Shown: piece after piece, positions 35,315 through 44,661 of the stretch
Layout of the letters: every line of letters starts with the position of its first letter
How positions within the stretch are numbered: position 1 is the stretch's first letter
Source: Bacteroidia bacterium
GTDB lineage: Bacteria > Bacteroidota > Bacteroidia > UKL13-3
NCBI GenBank assembly: GCA_023151275.1
Contig: JAKLJI010000006.1
Coordinates: forward strand, 62,001 to 126,000
Reading direction: 5' to 3'
Length of the DNA stretch: 64,000 bases
Position numbers and translations under genes: made by a program
The notes under the pieces: generated by a model
What the model saw: the letters and a program-made list of their open reading frames with translations, nothing else
Told to the model about the DNA's origin: nothing
Database searches by the model: none

Positions 35315-37573
35315 ATGAGTTCAATGAAAGAAGAAGCCCTGAAATACCACAGTAAGGGAAGACCCGGAAAGATTGCCGTTGTTTCAACAAAACCTACCAA
35401 TACCAAACGTGATTTAAGCCTGGCCTATTCGCCGGGTGTTGCAGAGCCTTGTTTGGCTATAGCCGAAAGACCTGAGGATGTTTATGCCTATACGGCAAAA
35501 GGAAACCTGGTTGCTGTTATTTCTAACGGTACTGCTGTACTTGGCCTTGGGGATATTGGTCCTGAGGCCTCAAAGCCGGTAATGGAAGGCAAAGGCGTAC
35601 TCTTTAAAATCTTCGCTGATATTGACGTTTTTGATATTGAAATTAATACAAAAGATACCGAAGAGTTTATTCAAACCGTAAAGAACATCGCTTGTACTTT
35701 TGGCGGTATCAATCTCGAAGATATCAAAGCTCCCGAGTGTTTTGAAATTGAGCGCCGGCTCAAGGAGGAATTGGATATTCCTATAATGCACGATGACCAA
35801 CATGGTACTGCGATTATTACCGGAGCTGCATTGCTCAATGCCCTTGAACTGGTGAATAAGAAAATTGAAGATGTAAAACTGGTTTACAACGGAGCCGGAG
35901 CATCTGCAATTTCTTGTGCGAAAATCATGCTCGCTCTCGGCATCAAAAAGGAAAACCTGGTGATGTGTGATAGCAAAGGTGTAATTCGGGCTGACAACCC
36001 GCATTTGGATGAGAACAAGAAGCAGTTTGCTACTACCCGCGACATTCATACGCTTGCAGATGCCATGAAAGGTGCCGATGTATTTGTTGGTCTTTCAAAA
36101 GCAGATGTGGTATCGCAGGAAATGCTGCGTTCGATGAATAAAGATTGCGTGGTATTTGCACTTGCCAATCCGAACCCGGAAATATCCTATGAAGATGCTA
36201 TGGCGTCACGTGAGGATATTATCATGTGTACGGGCCGCAGTGACCATCCTAATCAGGTGAACAACGTTCTTGGTTTCCCTTACATTTTTAGAGGAGCTCT
36301 GGATGTACGTGCAACAAAAATAACCGAAGAGATGAAGTTGGCTGCCGTTAAGGCTTTGGCAGATCTGGCCAAAGAGCCGGTTCCTGAGATTGTGTTGTTG
36401 GCTTATGACGAGAAGAATGTAACCTTTGGACGTCAGTACATCATTCCGAAACCCATCGACCCACGTTTGATTACGCGCGTTTCTCCGGCAGTGGCAAAAG
36501 CTGCTATGGAGTCGGGTGTTGCACGCAAACCCATTACAGATTGGGAAGCATACGAAACTCAACTTCTGAATAGAATTGGCAAGGAAAGCAACTTCATTCG
36601 TGCACTTGGAGATAAGGCCAAGCAGAATCCAAAGCGTGTGGTTTTTGCAGAAGCTGATAATTTTAAAATCTTGAAAGCCGCTCAGGTGGTGAAAGATGAT
36701 GGCATTGCTATTCCAATTTTATTGGGTAACCGTCAGAAGATTGAAGCCCTCATTGCTGAGAATCAAATTCGGTTAACAGATGTTCGCATCATCGACCCCA
36801 TGGAGCAGGAAGAAATGCGAGATCGCTTCGCAGAGGTCTTGTTTCAAAAACGCCAGCGTCGCGGTATTACCTTGCATGAGGCTCGTAAGCTCATGCGCGA
36901 TAGGCATTATTTTGCCCCTATGATGGTTGAACTTGGTGAAGCTGATGCTATGATCAGTGGACTTACGAAGAATTATCCAAGTACCATAAAGCCTGCTTTA
37001 CAGATTTTAGGAAAAGAAGAAAGTACTTCTGTTGTGGCTGGTATGTATATCATGCTAAGCCGAAAAGGAACCTTGTTCTTTGCAGATTGCACCGTTAATC
37101 CGGTTCCAACCGTAGATCAGTTGGTGGATATATCGGTTTTGGCGCACCGTGCTGTTAAGCGCTTCAACCAAAACCCACGAATGGCTTTGCTTTCTTACAG
37201 CAATTTTGGTTCAGCTGCCGGGGATGTGCCTGAGAAAATGGCTGCTGTTCGGGAAAAACTCAAAAAGGAACATCCAGGCATGGTGGTAGATGGTGAAATT
37301 CAAGCCAATATTGCATTAAACCAAAAGCTACTACGAGAAAACTTCCCATTCAGTGAACTTGTTGGCGAACCTGTAAATACACTTATTTTCCCTTCACTCT
37401 CAAGCGGAAACATTACCTATAAAATGGTTCAAGAGCTTGGTGCAGCTGAGGCGATTGGTCCTGTATTGTTGGGCTTGAAAAAATCTGCACATGTACTTCA
37501 ATTAGGTAGTAGCGTCCGTGAGATTGTAAACATGGTGATAATAGCCGTGGTGGATGCTCAATCCAAATCCTAA
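35315..37573 (+). CDS. maeB: NADP-dependent malic enzyme fused to a phosphotransacetylase domain
   Basis: The protein has 752 residues, normal for the fused MaeB form. Residues 1-420 are the malic enzyme: [25 protein letters not shown] with the metal ligands, and the dinucleotide motif [11 protein letters not shown]. Residues 430-750 are a phosphate acetyl/butyryltransferase-like domain ([38 protein letters not shown]). The enzyme decarboxylates malate to pyruvate with NADP; the second domain is thought to sense acetyl-CoA rather than catalyse. It is monocistronic, with its own promoter and terminator. Confidence 0.95.
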   Translation: MSSMKEEALKYHSKGRPGKIAVVSTKPTNTKRDLSLAYSPGVAEPCLAIAERPEDVYAYTAKGNLVAVISNGTAVLGLGDIGPEASKPVMEGKGVLFKIFADIDVFDIEINTKDTEEFIQTVKNIACTFGGINLEDIKAPECFEIERRLKEELDIPIMHDDQHGTAIITGAALLNALELVNKKIEDVKLVYNGAGASAISCAKIMLALGIKKENLVMCDSKGVIRADNPHLDENKKQFATTRDIHTLADAMKGADVFVGLSKADVVSQEMLRSMNKDCVVFALANPNPEISYEDAMASREDIIMCTGRSDHPNQVNNVLGFPYIFRGALDVRATKITEEMKLAAVKALADLAKEPVPEIVLLAYDEKNVTFGRQYIIPKPIDPRLITRVSPAVAKAAMESGVARKPITDWEAYETQLLNRIGKESNFIRALGDKAKQNPKRVVFAEADNFKILKAAQVVKDDGIAIPILLGNRQKIEALIAENQIRLTDVRIIDPMEQEEMRDRFAEVLFQKRQRRGITLHEARKLMRDRHYFAPMMVELGEADAMISGLTKNYPSTIKPALQILGKEESTSVVAGMYIMLSRKGTLFFADCTVNPVPTVDQLVDISVLAHRAVKRFNQNPRMALLSYSNFGSAAGDVPEKMAAVREKLKKEHPGMVVDGEIQANIALNQKLLRENFPFSELVGEPVNTLIFPSLSSGNITYKMVQELGAAEAIGPVLLGLKKSAHVLQLGSSVREIVNMVIIAVVDAQSKS

Positions 37574-37585
37574 TAACTAGTTATG

Positions 37586-37615
37586 AAAAAAGCTGTCTTT
37601 AGGGCAGCTTTTTTT
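37586..37615 (+). terminator. Terminator of maeB
   Basis: AAAAAAGCTG pairs with CAGCTTTTTT around a short loop, followed by further T. Confidence 0.85.
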
Positions 37616-37762
37616 ATTCCTTGTTGGGCAATATTTTCTTGGATTATTCTCTTTCAGAGCTATCTTTTGTGAAATTGAATCAGGTGGGAATTGCCAGGTA
37701 TTTCTAAGCTGTTAGACTAGGGAATGCTAAACATTTCAGTACCTTTCCGGTTAAATCAAATC

Positions 37763-38416
37763 ATGTATCAACTTACAAAGCATAAATTTCAAGTATCACT
37801 AGGCATACTGATTTTGTTCTTCCAAATCGGATTTATTGGAATTTCTATTTCACCTGCTTTTGCGGTATTGACACCACTCAATTTGATACTTTCTTTTGGG
37901 TTATTGGTATGGAATCAAGCTTCAAGTTTCAGACTAGCACTGCCCGCCTTATTTTTTATCTTTTTTGGTGCATTCATTCTTGAATACATGGGTGTTTCAA
38001 CGGGCTTGCTTTTTGGGCAATACAGTTATGGTAATGCCTTAGGGCCCAAACTACTTCAAACACCCATTCTGATTGGGTTGAATTGGATTCTTGTGGTGTA
38101 CTCATCCATTCAGGTTGTTCAATGGATAGGCCTTCGTTTCAAGATAAAGTTTCCTGAGTTGCTGGCGGCATTTCTATCGGCAGTGTTGATGGTAATTACG
38201 GACTATCCCATGGAACAAATTTGTCATTTGCTTGACTTCTGGACCTGGCAATCTGCGGTGGCACCTGTTCAAAATTACACGGCTTGGTTTTTCTTTGGAT
38301 TTATGTTTTGCTTTGTGGCAATCAAGTATGGATTGCATACGTATAATGCCCTTGGTCCTTGGTATTGGGTGGTTCAACTCGTATTCTTTACCGGCCTTAA
38401 TTTCACGCTCAACTAA
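37763..38416 (+). CDS. DUF422 carotenoid biosynthesis protein, CruF-like
   Basis: The protein has 217 residues from the ATG at 37763; an ATG at 37724 in frame would add 13. It is an integral membrane protein with about six to seven helices. EYMGVSTGLLFGQYSYGNALG, the central PILIGLNWILVVYSS and VLMVITDYPMEQICHLLDFW are the DUF422 pattern, which includes CruF carotenoid 1',2'-hydratases. The neighbours crtZ and lycopene cyclase support a carotenoid role. Together with a monocyclase this would give a hydroxylated linear end as in saproxanthin or myxol; the exact reaction is an inference. Confidence 0.85.
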   Translation: MYQLTKHKFQVSLGILILFFQIGFIGISISPAFAVLTPLNLILSFGLLVWNQASSFRLALPALFFIFFGAFILEYMGVSTGLLFGQYSYGNALGPKLLQTPILIGLNWILVVYSSIQVVQWIGLRFKIKFPELLAAFLSAVLMVITDYPMEQICHLLDFWTWQSAVAPVQNYTAWFFFGFMFCFVAIKYGLHTYNALGPWYWVVQLVFFTGLNFTLN

Positions 38417-38447
38417 ACAAAATCCCATTCTCGGGGTTAAATAGATT

Positions 38448-38900
38448 ATGCTGATAAATACATTGGTTGTTCTTGTTACATTCTTTTTTATGGAGTTCAT
38501 GGCCTGGTTTACGCATAAGTTTGTCATGCATGGCTTTTTATGGATACTACACAAAGATCACCACCAGGTTGAACCCGGTTTCTTTGAAAAGAATGATGCC
38601 TTCTTCCTCATTTTTGCTATACCTAGTGCTTATTGTTATATGACTGGCATTATGAATAGTGATATTCGGTTGTTTATCGGAATTGGAATTTCAGTATATG
38701 GTCTTGCCTATTTTCTGGTTCACGATGTTATTATTCATCAGCGCTTCAAGTGGTTTACACATTGGAATAATCGCTATGTACGCGCCATTCGCAGAGCGCA
38801 TAAAATGCATCACAAGCATTTGGGAAAAGAGCACGGTGAAAATTTTGGAATGCTGATTGTTCCGATTAAGTACTGGATTAACCCCAATTCGTCGAACTAA
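38448..38900 (+). CDS. crtZ: Beta-carotene hydroxylase (CrtZ type)
   Basis: The protein has 150 residues, with the four histidine boxes of diiron membrane hydroxylases: HKFVMH (near residue 22), HKDHH (35), HDVIIHQR (92) and HKMHHKH (117). GFFEKNDAFFLIFAI is typical of CrtZ. It adds hydroxyl groups at C3 of beta-ionone rings. It lies between the DUF422 gene and the cyclase gene, and its stop overlaps the cyclase start by one base (TAATG). Confidence 0.93.
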   Translation: MLINTLVVLVTFFFMEFMAWFTHKFVMHGFLWILHKDHHQVEPGFFEKNDAFFLIFAIPSAYCYMTGIMNSDIRLFIGIGISVYGLAYFLVHDVIIHQRFKWFTHWNNRYVRAIRRAHKMHHKHLGKEHGENFGMLIVPIKYWINPNSSN

Positions 38901-39583
38901 TGTCGTTGTACGCCTGGTTAATGGTGCTTTCGTTTGCAGGTCCCTTTGCCTTGTCTTTTGATAAGAAGGTAGCATTTTATAAAACCTGGAAATTGTTGTT
39001 TCCCGGCATTTTATTAAATGCACTCATCTTTATTTCATGGGATATTTGGTTTACCTGGAAAGGAGTATGGGGATTTAGCACCCTTTACACTTTCCCACAG
39101 CGTTGGTTTTTGCTTCCCATTGAGGAATGGAGTTTCTTTCTGGTGATTCCTTATGCAAGCGTATTCATTTATGCATGTCTGGAAGCCTATTTTGATTTAT
39201 CGTTTTTTAAAAAGGCAGGAAATGTGCTGAACATCCTAACTCTTTTAGCCTTAGCTTTGGTTATTGCAGTTTGGTGGGACAGAACCTATACGCTTGTTAA
39301 TTCCGCAGTTGCTTTGGTGTTGTTGGCCCATCAGTTCTTTATCAAAAAGAGCAAATGGATGCATGTATTCTGGTTGGCCTATCTGGTTCATTTAATTCCA
39401 TTTTTGCTCGTTAATGGAGTTCTAACCGGCTTTGTTACACCAGAGCCTGTAGTTTGGTACAATACTTCTGAAATCATTGGATTTCGGTTAGGAACCATTC
39501 CTGTTGAGGACACAATTTATGCCTTTAGTTGCCTGTATATTCCCATTGCCGTAAAGGAATGGTTAAATGCAAGGCAGGGCTGA
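38900..39583 (+). CDS. crtY: Lycopene cyclase, fused CrtYc/CrtYd type
   Basis: The protein has 227 residues with six to seven membrane helices and two homologous halves, as in the heterodimeric CrtYc/CrtYd cyclases joined in one chain. The conserved motifs are [15 protein letters not shown] in the first half and [15 protein letters not shown] in the second, with the acidic pairs EE and ED needed for cyclisation. It converts lycopene to gamma- or beta-carotene. Translation is coupled to crtZ. Whether it cyclises one end or both cannot be told. Confidence 0.92.
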   Translation: MSLYAWLMVLSFAGPFALSFDKKVAFYKTWKLLFPGILLNALIFISWDIWFTWKGVWGFSTLYTFPQRWFLLPIEEWSFFLVIPYASVFIYACLEAYFDLSFFKKAGNVLNILTLLALALVIAVWWDRTYTLVNSAVALVLLAHQFFIKKSKWMHVFWLAYLVHLIPFLLVNGVLTGFVTPEPVVWYNTSEIIGFRLGTIPVEDTIYAFSCLYIPIAVKEWLNARQG

Positions 39584-39642
39584 GCAAATTTATTTTTTTT
39601 GTCCTTGTGAAAGGCTATTTTAGCCGCCTAAAATCACGAAGA

Positions 39643-40023
39643 ATGAATTTTCCTGAAAACCTCTATTACACCAAAGATCACGAATGGGTTCGTGTTGAAG
39701 GTGACGTAGCCTTTATCGGTATTACCGATTTTGCGCAAAAAGAACTTGGCGATATCGTTTACGTTGATATTCCAAGTCAGGGAAAAACGGTTGCTCAGCA
39801 TGACGTTTTTGGAACAGTTGAAGCGGTTAAAACCGTTAGCGATTTGTTTATGCCAATAAGCGGGGAAGTACTTGAGGTAAATGGCGGATTGGATGCTGCT
39901 CCTGAAAATGTAAACAGCGATCCTTATGGCGACGGCTGGATGATTAAAGCAACTATCAGCAATGCAGCTGAATTAGAAGGTTTGATGAAAGCAGATGCTT
40001 ACAAAGCACTCATTAACGCTTAA
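39643..40023 (+). CDS. gcvH: Glycine cleavage system H protein
   Basis: The protein has 126 residues. The ATG at 39643 gives the standard start [20 protein letters not shown]. Lys63 in the sequence [12 protein letters not shown] is the lipoylation site. GcvH carries the aminomethyl group between the P, T and L proteins of glycine cleavage, which are not in this window. A strong terminator follows. Confidence 0.96.
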   Translation: MNFPENLYYTKDHEWVRVEGDVAFIGITDFAQKELGDIVYVDIPSQGKTVAQHDVFGTVEAVKTVSDLFMPISGEVLEVNGGLDAAPENVNSDPYGDGWMIKATISNAAELEGLMKADAYKALINA

Positions 40024-40040
40024 TCGAATTCAATAGAATT

Positions 40041-40075
40041 AAAAACTGCCTCTGGAAACAGCAGGCAGTTTTTTT
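40041..40075 (+). terminator. Terminator of gcvH
   Basis: AAAAACTGCCT pairs perfectly with AGGCAGTTTTT around an 11-base loop and is followed by further T. Confidence 0.85.
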
Positions 40076-40111
40076 GTGTCTTTTTCGGAACCAAAACACG
40101 TTTTTTGCGGT

Positions 40112-41260
40112 ATGAATCCATTAAAAAGAAAGATTGGAATACTTGGTGGCGGACAATTGGGTCGCATGATGATTGAAGAATCGCTTCGCATGAACCTTGA
40201 TTTTTCAGTACTTGAAGCCGATGCAAGCTGTCCCTGCGCCGGAATAAGTAATCGTTTTGTTCTTGGAAGTTTACTGGATGAAGTTGCAATCCGTGAATTG
40301 GCAAGTGAAGTGGATGTTTTGAGTTATGAAATTGAGCATGTAAATACAGATGCCCTGAAAAAACTAGAAGCAGAAGGTGTTGAGGTGATCCCTTCACCTG
40401 CAGTGCTTGAAATGATTCAGGATAAAGGTCTGCAAAAAGAATTTTTTGTTAGAAACGGAATTCCTACCAGTGAGTTTCGATTGGTTGAAAGTCCCCAGGA
40501 TTGGATACCGGCTCTGGAATATCTGCCAGGAGACCGTGTAGCGGCTAAAACCCGTAAAGGGGGGTACGATGGAAAAGGAGTTGCTTTGCTTACCAAGAAT
40601 CAGGTTTCAGAAAGGGTTCCTTTTGAATCACCTTGTGTATTGGAGGCATTTGTTCCTTGTCAGAAAGAGTTGGCTGTTATTGTAGCAAGAGACAGGCAGG
40701 GCAATTGTATCTCCTATCCAACTGTTGAAATGGAGTTTGACCCTGATGCGAATCTGGTAACATTCTTAGTCTGTCCTGCTCACATAAGTGATGAATTGGA
40801 AGAGCAAGCCAGAAACTTAGCCCTAAAAACCGTGGAGGCTATGAAAAGTCCGGGTTTGTTTGCGGTGGAAATGTTCCTTACTTCGGATAACCGGTTATTG
40901 GTTAATGAAATTGCACCTCGCGTTCACAATAGCGGACATCATACCATTGAGGCTTGCTATACATCGCAATTTGAACAATTGGTTCGCATTTTAGCAGGGA
41001 TGCCTTTGGGAAGTACAGAACTGATTTCACCTGCTGTAATGATGAATGTTTTGGGTGGTCCGGGTTTTAACGGACCTTATCAGATTGATGGACTTGATGA
41101 CGCGCTATCCATGGAAGGTGTATACTTGCATTTGTATGGCAAAAAAGAAAGCAAACCCATGCGGAAGATGGGACATATAACAGTTTTAGGAGAAACGCCA
41201 TCAGACGCCCATGCTAAGGCAGTTTACCTTCAAAATAGAATCAAGCTTATTGCCGAATAG
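40112..41260 (+). CDS. purK: 5-(carboxyamino)imidazole ribonucleotide synthase
   Basis: The protein has 382 residues. KIGILGGGQLGRMM at the N-terminus, the ATP-grasp core (KTRKGGYDGKGVALL, CVLEAFVPCQKELAVIVARD) and NEIAPRVHNSGHHTIEA identify PurK. It carboxylates AIR with ATP and bicarbonate in purine synthesis. An upstream GTG at 40076 lies at the end of the gcvH terminator, so the ATG at 40112 is chosen. Its partner purE lies about 2.8 kb downstream, on the same strand, separated by minus-strand genes. Confidence 0.95.
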   Translation: MNPLKRKIGILGGGQLGRMMIEESLRMNLDFSVLEADASCPCAGISNRFVLGSLLDEVAIRELASEVDVLSYEIEHVNTDALKKLEAEGVEVIPSPAVLEMIQDKGLQKEFFVRNGIPTSEFRLVESPQDWIPALEYLPGDRVAAKTRKGGYDGKGVALLTKNQVSERVPFESPCVLEAFVPCQKELAVIVARDRQGNCISYPTVEMEFDPDANLVTFLVCPAHISDELEEQARNLALKTVEAMKSPGLFAVEMFLTSDNRLLVNEIAPRVHNSGHHTIEACYTSQFEQLVRILAGMPLGSTELISPAVMMNVLGGPGFNGPYQIDGLDDALSMEGVYLHLYGKKESKPMRKMGHITVLGETPSDAHAKAVYLQNRIKLIAE

Positions 41261-41262
41261 CC

Positions 41263-41649
41263 CTAGGTTAACTCAACCTGGATATTAGCTAGTTGAAGGA
41301 TTTTGGTAAAGCTGTCTTTGGTTAAGGGTTTTACAAAAAATCCGGTAAGCAAGGGGTGTTCTTTTGCACGTCTTTCATCGCCCGGGTCTAATGAAGATGT
41401 TAACATAAAGATTGGGAATCTGCCACCATTTTCAAACTGATCCAAAAACTCCCAACCGGTTAGTCGGGGCATATTAATGTCAAGAAGCATTAGGTCAAAT
41501 TCCGGAGTTTCTTTTCCTAAATAATCGAGCGCTTCAGTCGGGTCTAAGAAATTTTTTGATTCAAAGGCAATGCCCAGTTTTTTCAATAAGCGTTCATTAG
41601 CCATGTTATTGATGTAATCATCATCAACCTGCAGTATTTTTATGCTCAT
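41263..41649 (-). CDS. Single-domain response regulator
   Basis: The protein has 128 residues, a lone receiver domain. The acidic pocket is Asp9-Asp10-Asp11 in QVDDDYINN, the phosphorylation site is Asp57 in MLLDINMPRLTGWEF, the switch Thr/Ser is in FMLTSSLD, and the conserved Lys is in GFFVKPLT. With no output domain it acts by protein contact or as a phosphate shuttle. It overlaps the end of the kinase-like gene by 26 bases and so is made with it. Confidence 0.93.
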   Translation of the reverse strand: MSIKILQVDDDYINNMANERLLKKLGIAFESKNFLDPTEALDYLGKETPEFDLMLLDINMPRLTGWEFLDQFENGGRFPIFMLTSSLDPGDERRAKEHPLLTGFFVKPLTKDSFTKILQLANIQVELT

Positions 41650-43174
41650 AAAAGTAATCGGGTTTAAGTGTGATATTTTGGTTGAGTTCTTTTAAAATCT
41701 GGTCGAGTTGGTGAGTAGATTCATTGAGGAAAATAGCTACCTGTGCATCTTCCTCGTTTTTCATATCTTCAGGTTTAATAAGGCTGCTCAAAGAGATAAT
41801 ATTTGCGATAGGTCTTCTTAGGATATGAGATATTGTAAAGGCGTATTCCTCAAGCCGTTTGTTTTGGTCTAGCATGAGCTTTTCTGTATGCTTTCTTCGA
41901 GTAATCTCATTACTTAGACAAACTACTGCAATTATTTGCTTTTCTTCATTATAAAGTGGAAAAATATTCATTTCCAGAAAAACTTTCCGTCTGGTTGTGG
42001 GCCAGGTATTTTCAGGAACCGAAAAGTCGAATTCCATTTCCAGGTTTTTTATGATTCCATGTGTGTACACATCAGCAAAAACCTTATTCAAGCCAAGAGA
42101 ATTCAGCAAGGAATCGTGAAAAACATTAAAGGTTCGATGTTCATGGTTTTCATTTTTTTTAATCCCCAGGATGATTTTCATAGCCTGGTTCGAAAGTAAA
42201 AGGTTTCCTTGTTGGTCAAACAGCTGGAAACCAATAGGCATGTTGTTCAAAACACCGTTTAACAAGGCCTCATTCTCCTGCCTTCTTCGCTCAAAAATCC
42301 GCTTTTTCGAGATGTCTTTCGCCATGATTGTAATCCCGTAAATCTTCCCATTGGGCAGTTTCATTGGGTTTAACATGTATTCCCAGGTAAGCTGCTTTTC
42401 GGATAAAGAAACGGACTCATGTTCAATGGTTACTTGCTCGCCAGACAATGCCTTGTCGTAGATGGATTTCCAAAACTCCTTCTCTGAATTTTTCTTGAGC
42501 GATGTCAATAGGTTGGTCCCCGGTGTTAGTTGTTTTCCTGTTAAAAATTCATACCTGAGATAAAAGGCAGTATTTCCATTTAAGAAACAATAATCTTTAT
42601 CAACCGACCAAATGAGGGAATTGGTATTTTCAATCAGCGTTTTGTAATTCAATTGCGATTCTTCAAGCTCTTTATTCCGCAAGGATAGGTCGTTTTTGGT
42701 CTTTTGAAGGCTTCTCAAAACAGTGAAAAATAGAAATGAAAAACCCATTCCAGGAATGATTACCAGTAAAATTACATCTACCTCAACTCCCTTTATGTAT
42801 TCGCTAATTCCGCTTCCAAGAATTAAAGATAGGATATAAATCAAAGGAAGAACTTCTCCTCTAACCAACAGAAAGCTATAGAAAACCAGAGATATACAAT
42901 AAGCAGCAAAAGTTATTTCAACCGGAGAAAACCAATTCAAAACTAAGAAACTGGTTGCCGGGATAGGAATAAGCCATTCTATCCAAGATTTATTCTGCCA
43001 TTTGGAAAGCGCAAAAATGACTAGCTGCAACAAGGTTTGAAGAATGGCTAGCAGGAAAAAGTTTCCTTTTGCTTCGGTTTGATACACCATAAAAGCAAAT
43101 ACCATGGCCTCAACCAAAAGCAAAGCTCTGCTAACAGATTTGAAAATAGGCGTATCAGGTGATCCGGACTTCAT
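41624..43174 (-). CDS. Membrane PAS sensor with a kinase-like H-box but no ATPase domain
   Basis: The protein has 516 residues. About six membrane helices fill residues 10-165. Two PAS domains follow (about 180-295 and 305-425; ENTNSLIWSVDKDYCFLNGN and GVLNNMPIGFQLFDQQGNLLL open them). At 440-500 there is a HisKA-like helical segment with YAFTISHILRRPIANIISLSSL, containing the H-box histidine. The chain ends 20-odd residues later, without N, G1 or G2 boxes, so there is no catalytic domain. It may bind or be phosphorylated by another kinase, or pass a signal to the receiver by contact. Confidence 0.85.
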   Translation of the reverse strand: MKSGSPDTPIFKSVSRALLLVEAMVFAFMVYQTEAKGNFFLLAILQTLLQLVIFALSKWQNKSWIEWLIPIPATSFLVLNWFSPVEITFAAYCISLVFYSFLLVRGEVLPLIYILSLILGSGISEYIKGVEVDVILLVIIPGMGFSFLFFTVLRSLQKTKNDLSLRNKELEESQLNYKTLIENTNSLIWSVDKDYCFLNGNTAFYLRYEFLTGKQLTPGTNLLTSLKKNSEKEFWKSIYDKALSGEQVTIEHESVSLSEKQLTWEYMLNPMKLPNGKIYGITIMAKDISKKRIFERRRQENEALLNGVLNNMPIGFQLFDQQGNLLLSNQAMKIILGIKKNENHEHRTFNVFHDSLLNSLGLNKVFADVYTHGIIKNLEMEFDFSVPENTWPTTRRKVFLEMNIFPLYNEEKQIIAVVCLSNEITRRKHTEKLMLDQNKRLEEYAFTISHILRRPIANIISLSSLIKPEDMKNEEDAQVAIFLNESTHQLDQILKELNQNITLKPDYFYEHKNTAG

Positions 43175-43251
43175 GGTAGATTGGACGACTTAAAGAAAGC
43201 AATTTATATAAAAAAAATAGCAGTTTGTATATAAAAAACAACCAATTGATG

Positions 43252-43616
43252 TTATTTTTTAAACACAAGCCAAACTCCAATTCCCATAATCAGAAAGCCC
43301 AGAACCTGATTCCAACTTATTTTTTCCTGGAAAATCAAAACATTAATAACGAGAAACACGCTGAGACTAAGCACTTCCTGAATGGTTTTTAACTCCATAA
43401 GTGAAAAAGGCCCTCCATTGTTTTGGTATCCAATTTTATTGGCCGGAACCTGAAGGATGACTCAAAAAAGGCTAAAAACCAGCTGAGGAACAGGGCAATC
43501 CAAAAGGAATTGGATTTTAGCCAACCCCATTTTTGGAACTGTAAATGCCCGTACCAAGCAAAGTTCATAAAAATGTTTGCTGCTAGAAGAAGACCTATGG
43601 TTGTCAGTGCTCGCAT
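43252..43616 (-). pseudogene. DUF486 (DMT-type) membrane protein with a frameshift
   Basis: The first 54 residues (MRALTTIGLLLAANIFMNFAWYGH to FLAFFES) are the DUF486 N-terminus. The frame then runs into unrelated sequence and a stop at 43389. One frame over, the rest of the family continues: QVPANKIGYQNNGGPFSL, LKTIQEVLSLSVFLVINVL, then a helix ending at LVFKK with the stop at 43252. Loss of one base between 43452 and 43463 explains this; the family consensus EYxLQVPAN would be restored by one base after GAGT. The intact protein would have about 121 residues and four helices. It may be a real mutation or an assembly error. Confidence 0.85.
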
Positions 43617-43658
43617 GATAATTTTCGGATAATTTCTGATTTAAGCATTCAAAAAACC

Positions 43659-43666
43659 TAATTTTG
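43659..43666 (+). promoter_or_regulatory. Promoter -7 element for the acidic protein gene
   Basis: TAATTTTG fits TAnnTTTG and lies 20 bases before the ATG at 43687. Confidence 0.5.
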
Positions 43667-43686
43667 CAGGACTATCACTAAAAAAA

Positions 43687-44040
43687 ATGAAGGAAATTGT
43701 AGCTAAAATTAAAGCTGAGCTAGCACTGGAGTCATACAGTAACGAGAAAATAGTTGAGTTGCTTCAGGAATTGCGTGAGTTTTTTAAAGCCCATTTGAAT
43801 GAGCCAGGTTTGGTAAGAATGATTCGATTGGCGTATGAGGATATTGAGGCAAATGGCGACTATTCCTTTATCTTTCTTGAAGAGGAAGATAGCAGAGGCA
43901 ATTTGGAGTATTTGGTAGACTTGCTTGCTGATTATAACAACAAGTACAATAGAGAAGAATTGCGTGAAATTCGTGACCTCATGGAAGGTATCGAGCGTGA
44001 AGAAGAAGATGAGGAAGAAGAGGACGAAGACGAAGCATAA
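43687..44040 (+). CDS. Small acidic cytoplasmic protein, unknown function
   Basis: The protein has 117 residues, is helical by appearance ([22 protein letters not shown]) and is acidic throughout, ending in a 13-residue Glu/Asp run. There is no signal peptide or membrane segment. I recognise no domain. It has its own promoter and terminator upstream of purE. The acidic tail suggests a chaperone-like or nucleic-acid-mimic function, but that is speculation. Confidence 0.75.
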   Translation: MKEIVAKIKAELALESYSNEKIVELLQELREFFKAHLNEPGLVRMIRLAYEDIEANGDYSFIFLEEEDSRGNLEYLVDLLADYNNKYNREELREIRDLMEGIEREEEDEEEEDEDEA

Positions 44041-44056
44041 ACAAACTAAGTAATGA

Positions 44057-44083
44057 AAAAGCCCGTGAGGGCTTTTCTTTTTT
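44057..44083 (+). terminator. Terminator before purE
   Basis: AAAAGCCC pairs with GGGCTTTT around GTGA and is followed by CTTTTTT. Confidence 0.8.
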
Positions 44084-44087
44084 AACT

Positions 44088-44597
44088 ATGAAAGAAATAG
44101 GAATTATTATGGGGTCGGATAGTGACCTCGAAGTGATGAATGAAGCTGCAAAAGTTCTTGAAGAGTTTGGAGTGGATTATGAAATCACAGTTGTTTCGGC
44201 TCACAGAACTCCTGAGAGAATGTTTGAGTATGCTAAATCTGCACGTGAACGTGGGTTAAAAGTTATCATTGCAGGTGCAGGTGGCGCGGCTCATTTACCA
44301 GGTATGGTGGCTGCCATTACCCCATTGCCTGTAATTGGTGTGCCTGTTCAGTTAAAAACATTGTCAGGACTCGATTCTTTATTATCCATTGTTCAAATGC
44401 CAGGTGGTGTTCCTGTCGCAAGTGTGGCAATCAACAATGCAAAAAATGCCGGACTTCTGGCCTTGCAAATTCTTGGCGTTGCTAATCCCGACTTGTTAAA
44501 CAAGTTGGAGGACTATAAACTGAAGATGAAAACTGAGGTTGAAGAGAAGGCCAGAAAAGTTGAAGAGGGCAGAAAATCAATAGGATTCAGGTTGTAG
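44088..44597 (+). CDS. purE: 5-(carboxyamino)imidazole ribonucleotide mutase
   Basis: The protein has 169 residues. [44 protein letters not shown] and [18 protein letters not shown] are the class I PurE signatures, including the catalytic histidine of SAHRTP. It moves the carboxyl group of N5-CAIR to C4 in purine synthesis, working after PurK. The start codon lies just past a terminator, so how it is transcribed is not clear from the sequence. Confidence 0.96.
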   Translation: MKEIGIIMGSDSDLEVMNEAAKVLEEFGVDYEITVVSAHRTPERMFEYAKSARERGLKVIIAGAGGAAHLPGMVAAITPLPVIGVPVQLKTLSGLDSLLSIVQMPGGVPVASVAINNAKNAGLLALQILGVANPDLLNKLEDYKLKMKTEVEEKARKVEEGRKSIGFRL

Positions 44598-44661
44598 CCG
44601 GATAAGGTATTTGTTTTTTTGAATAAATCCTGCTATCTCGTAAACTTTAAATCGTTCGATA

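Noticed and set aside
43389-43616. A 75-residue complete gene
   Set aside because: It is only the first half of a DUF486 gene that is interrupted by a one-base frameshift; its last 20 residues are out-of-frame sequence.
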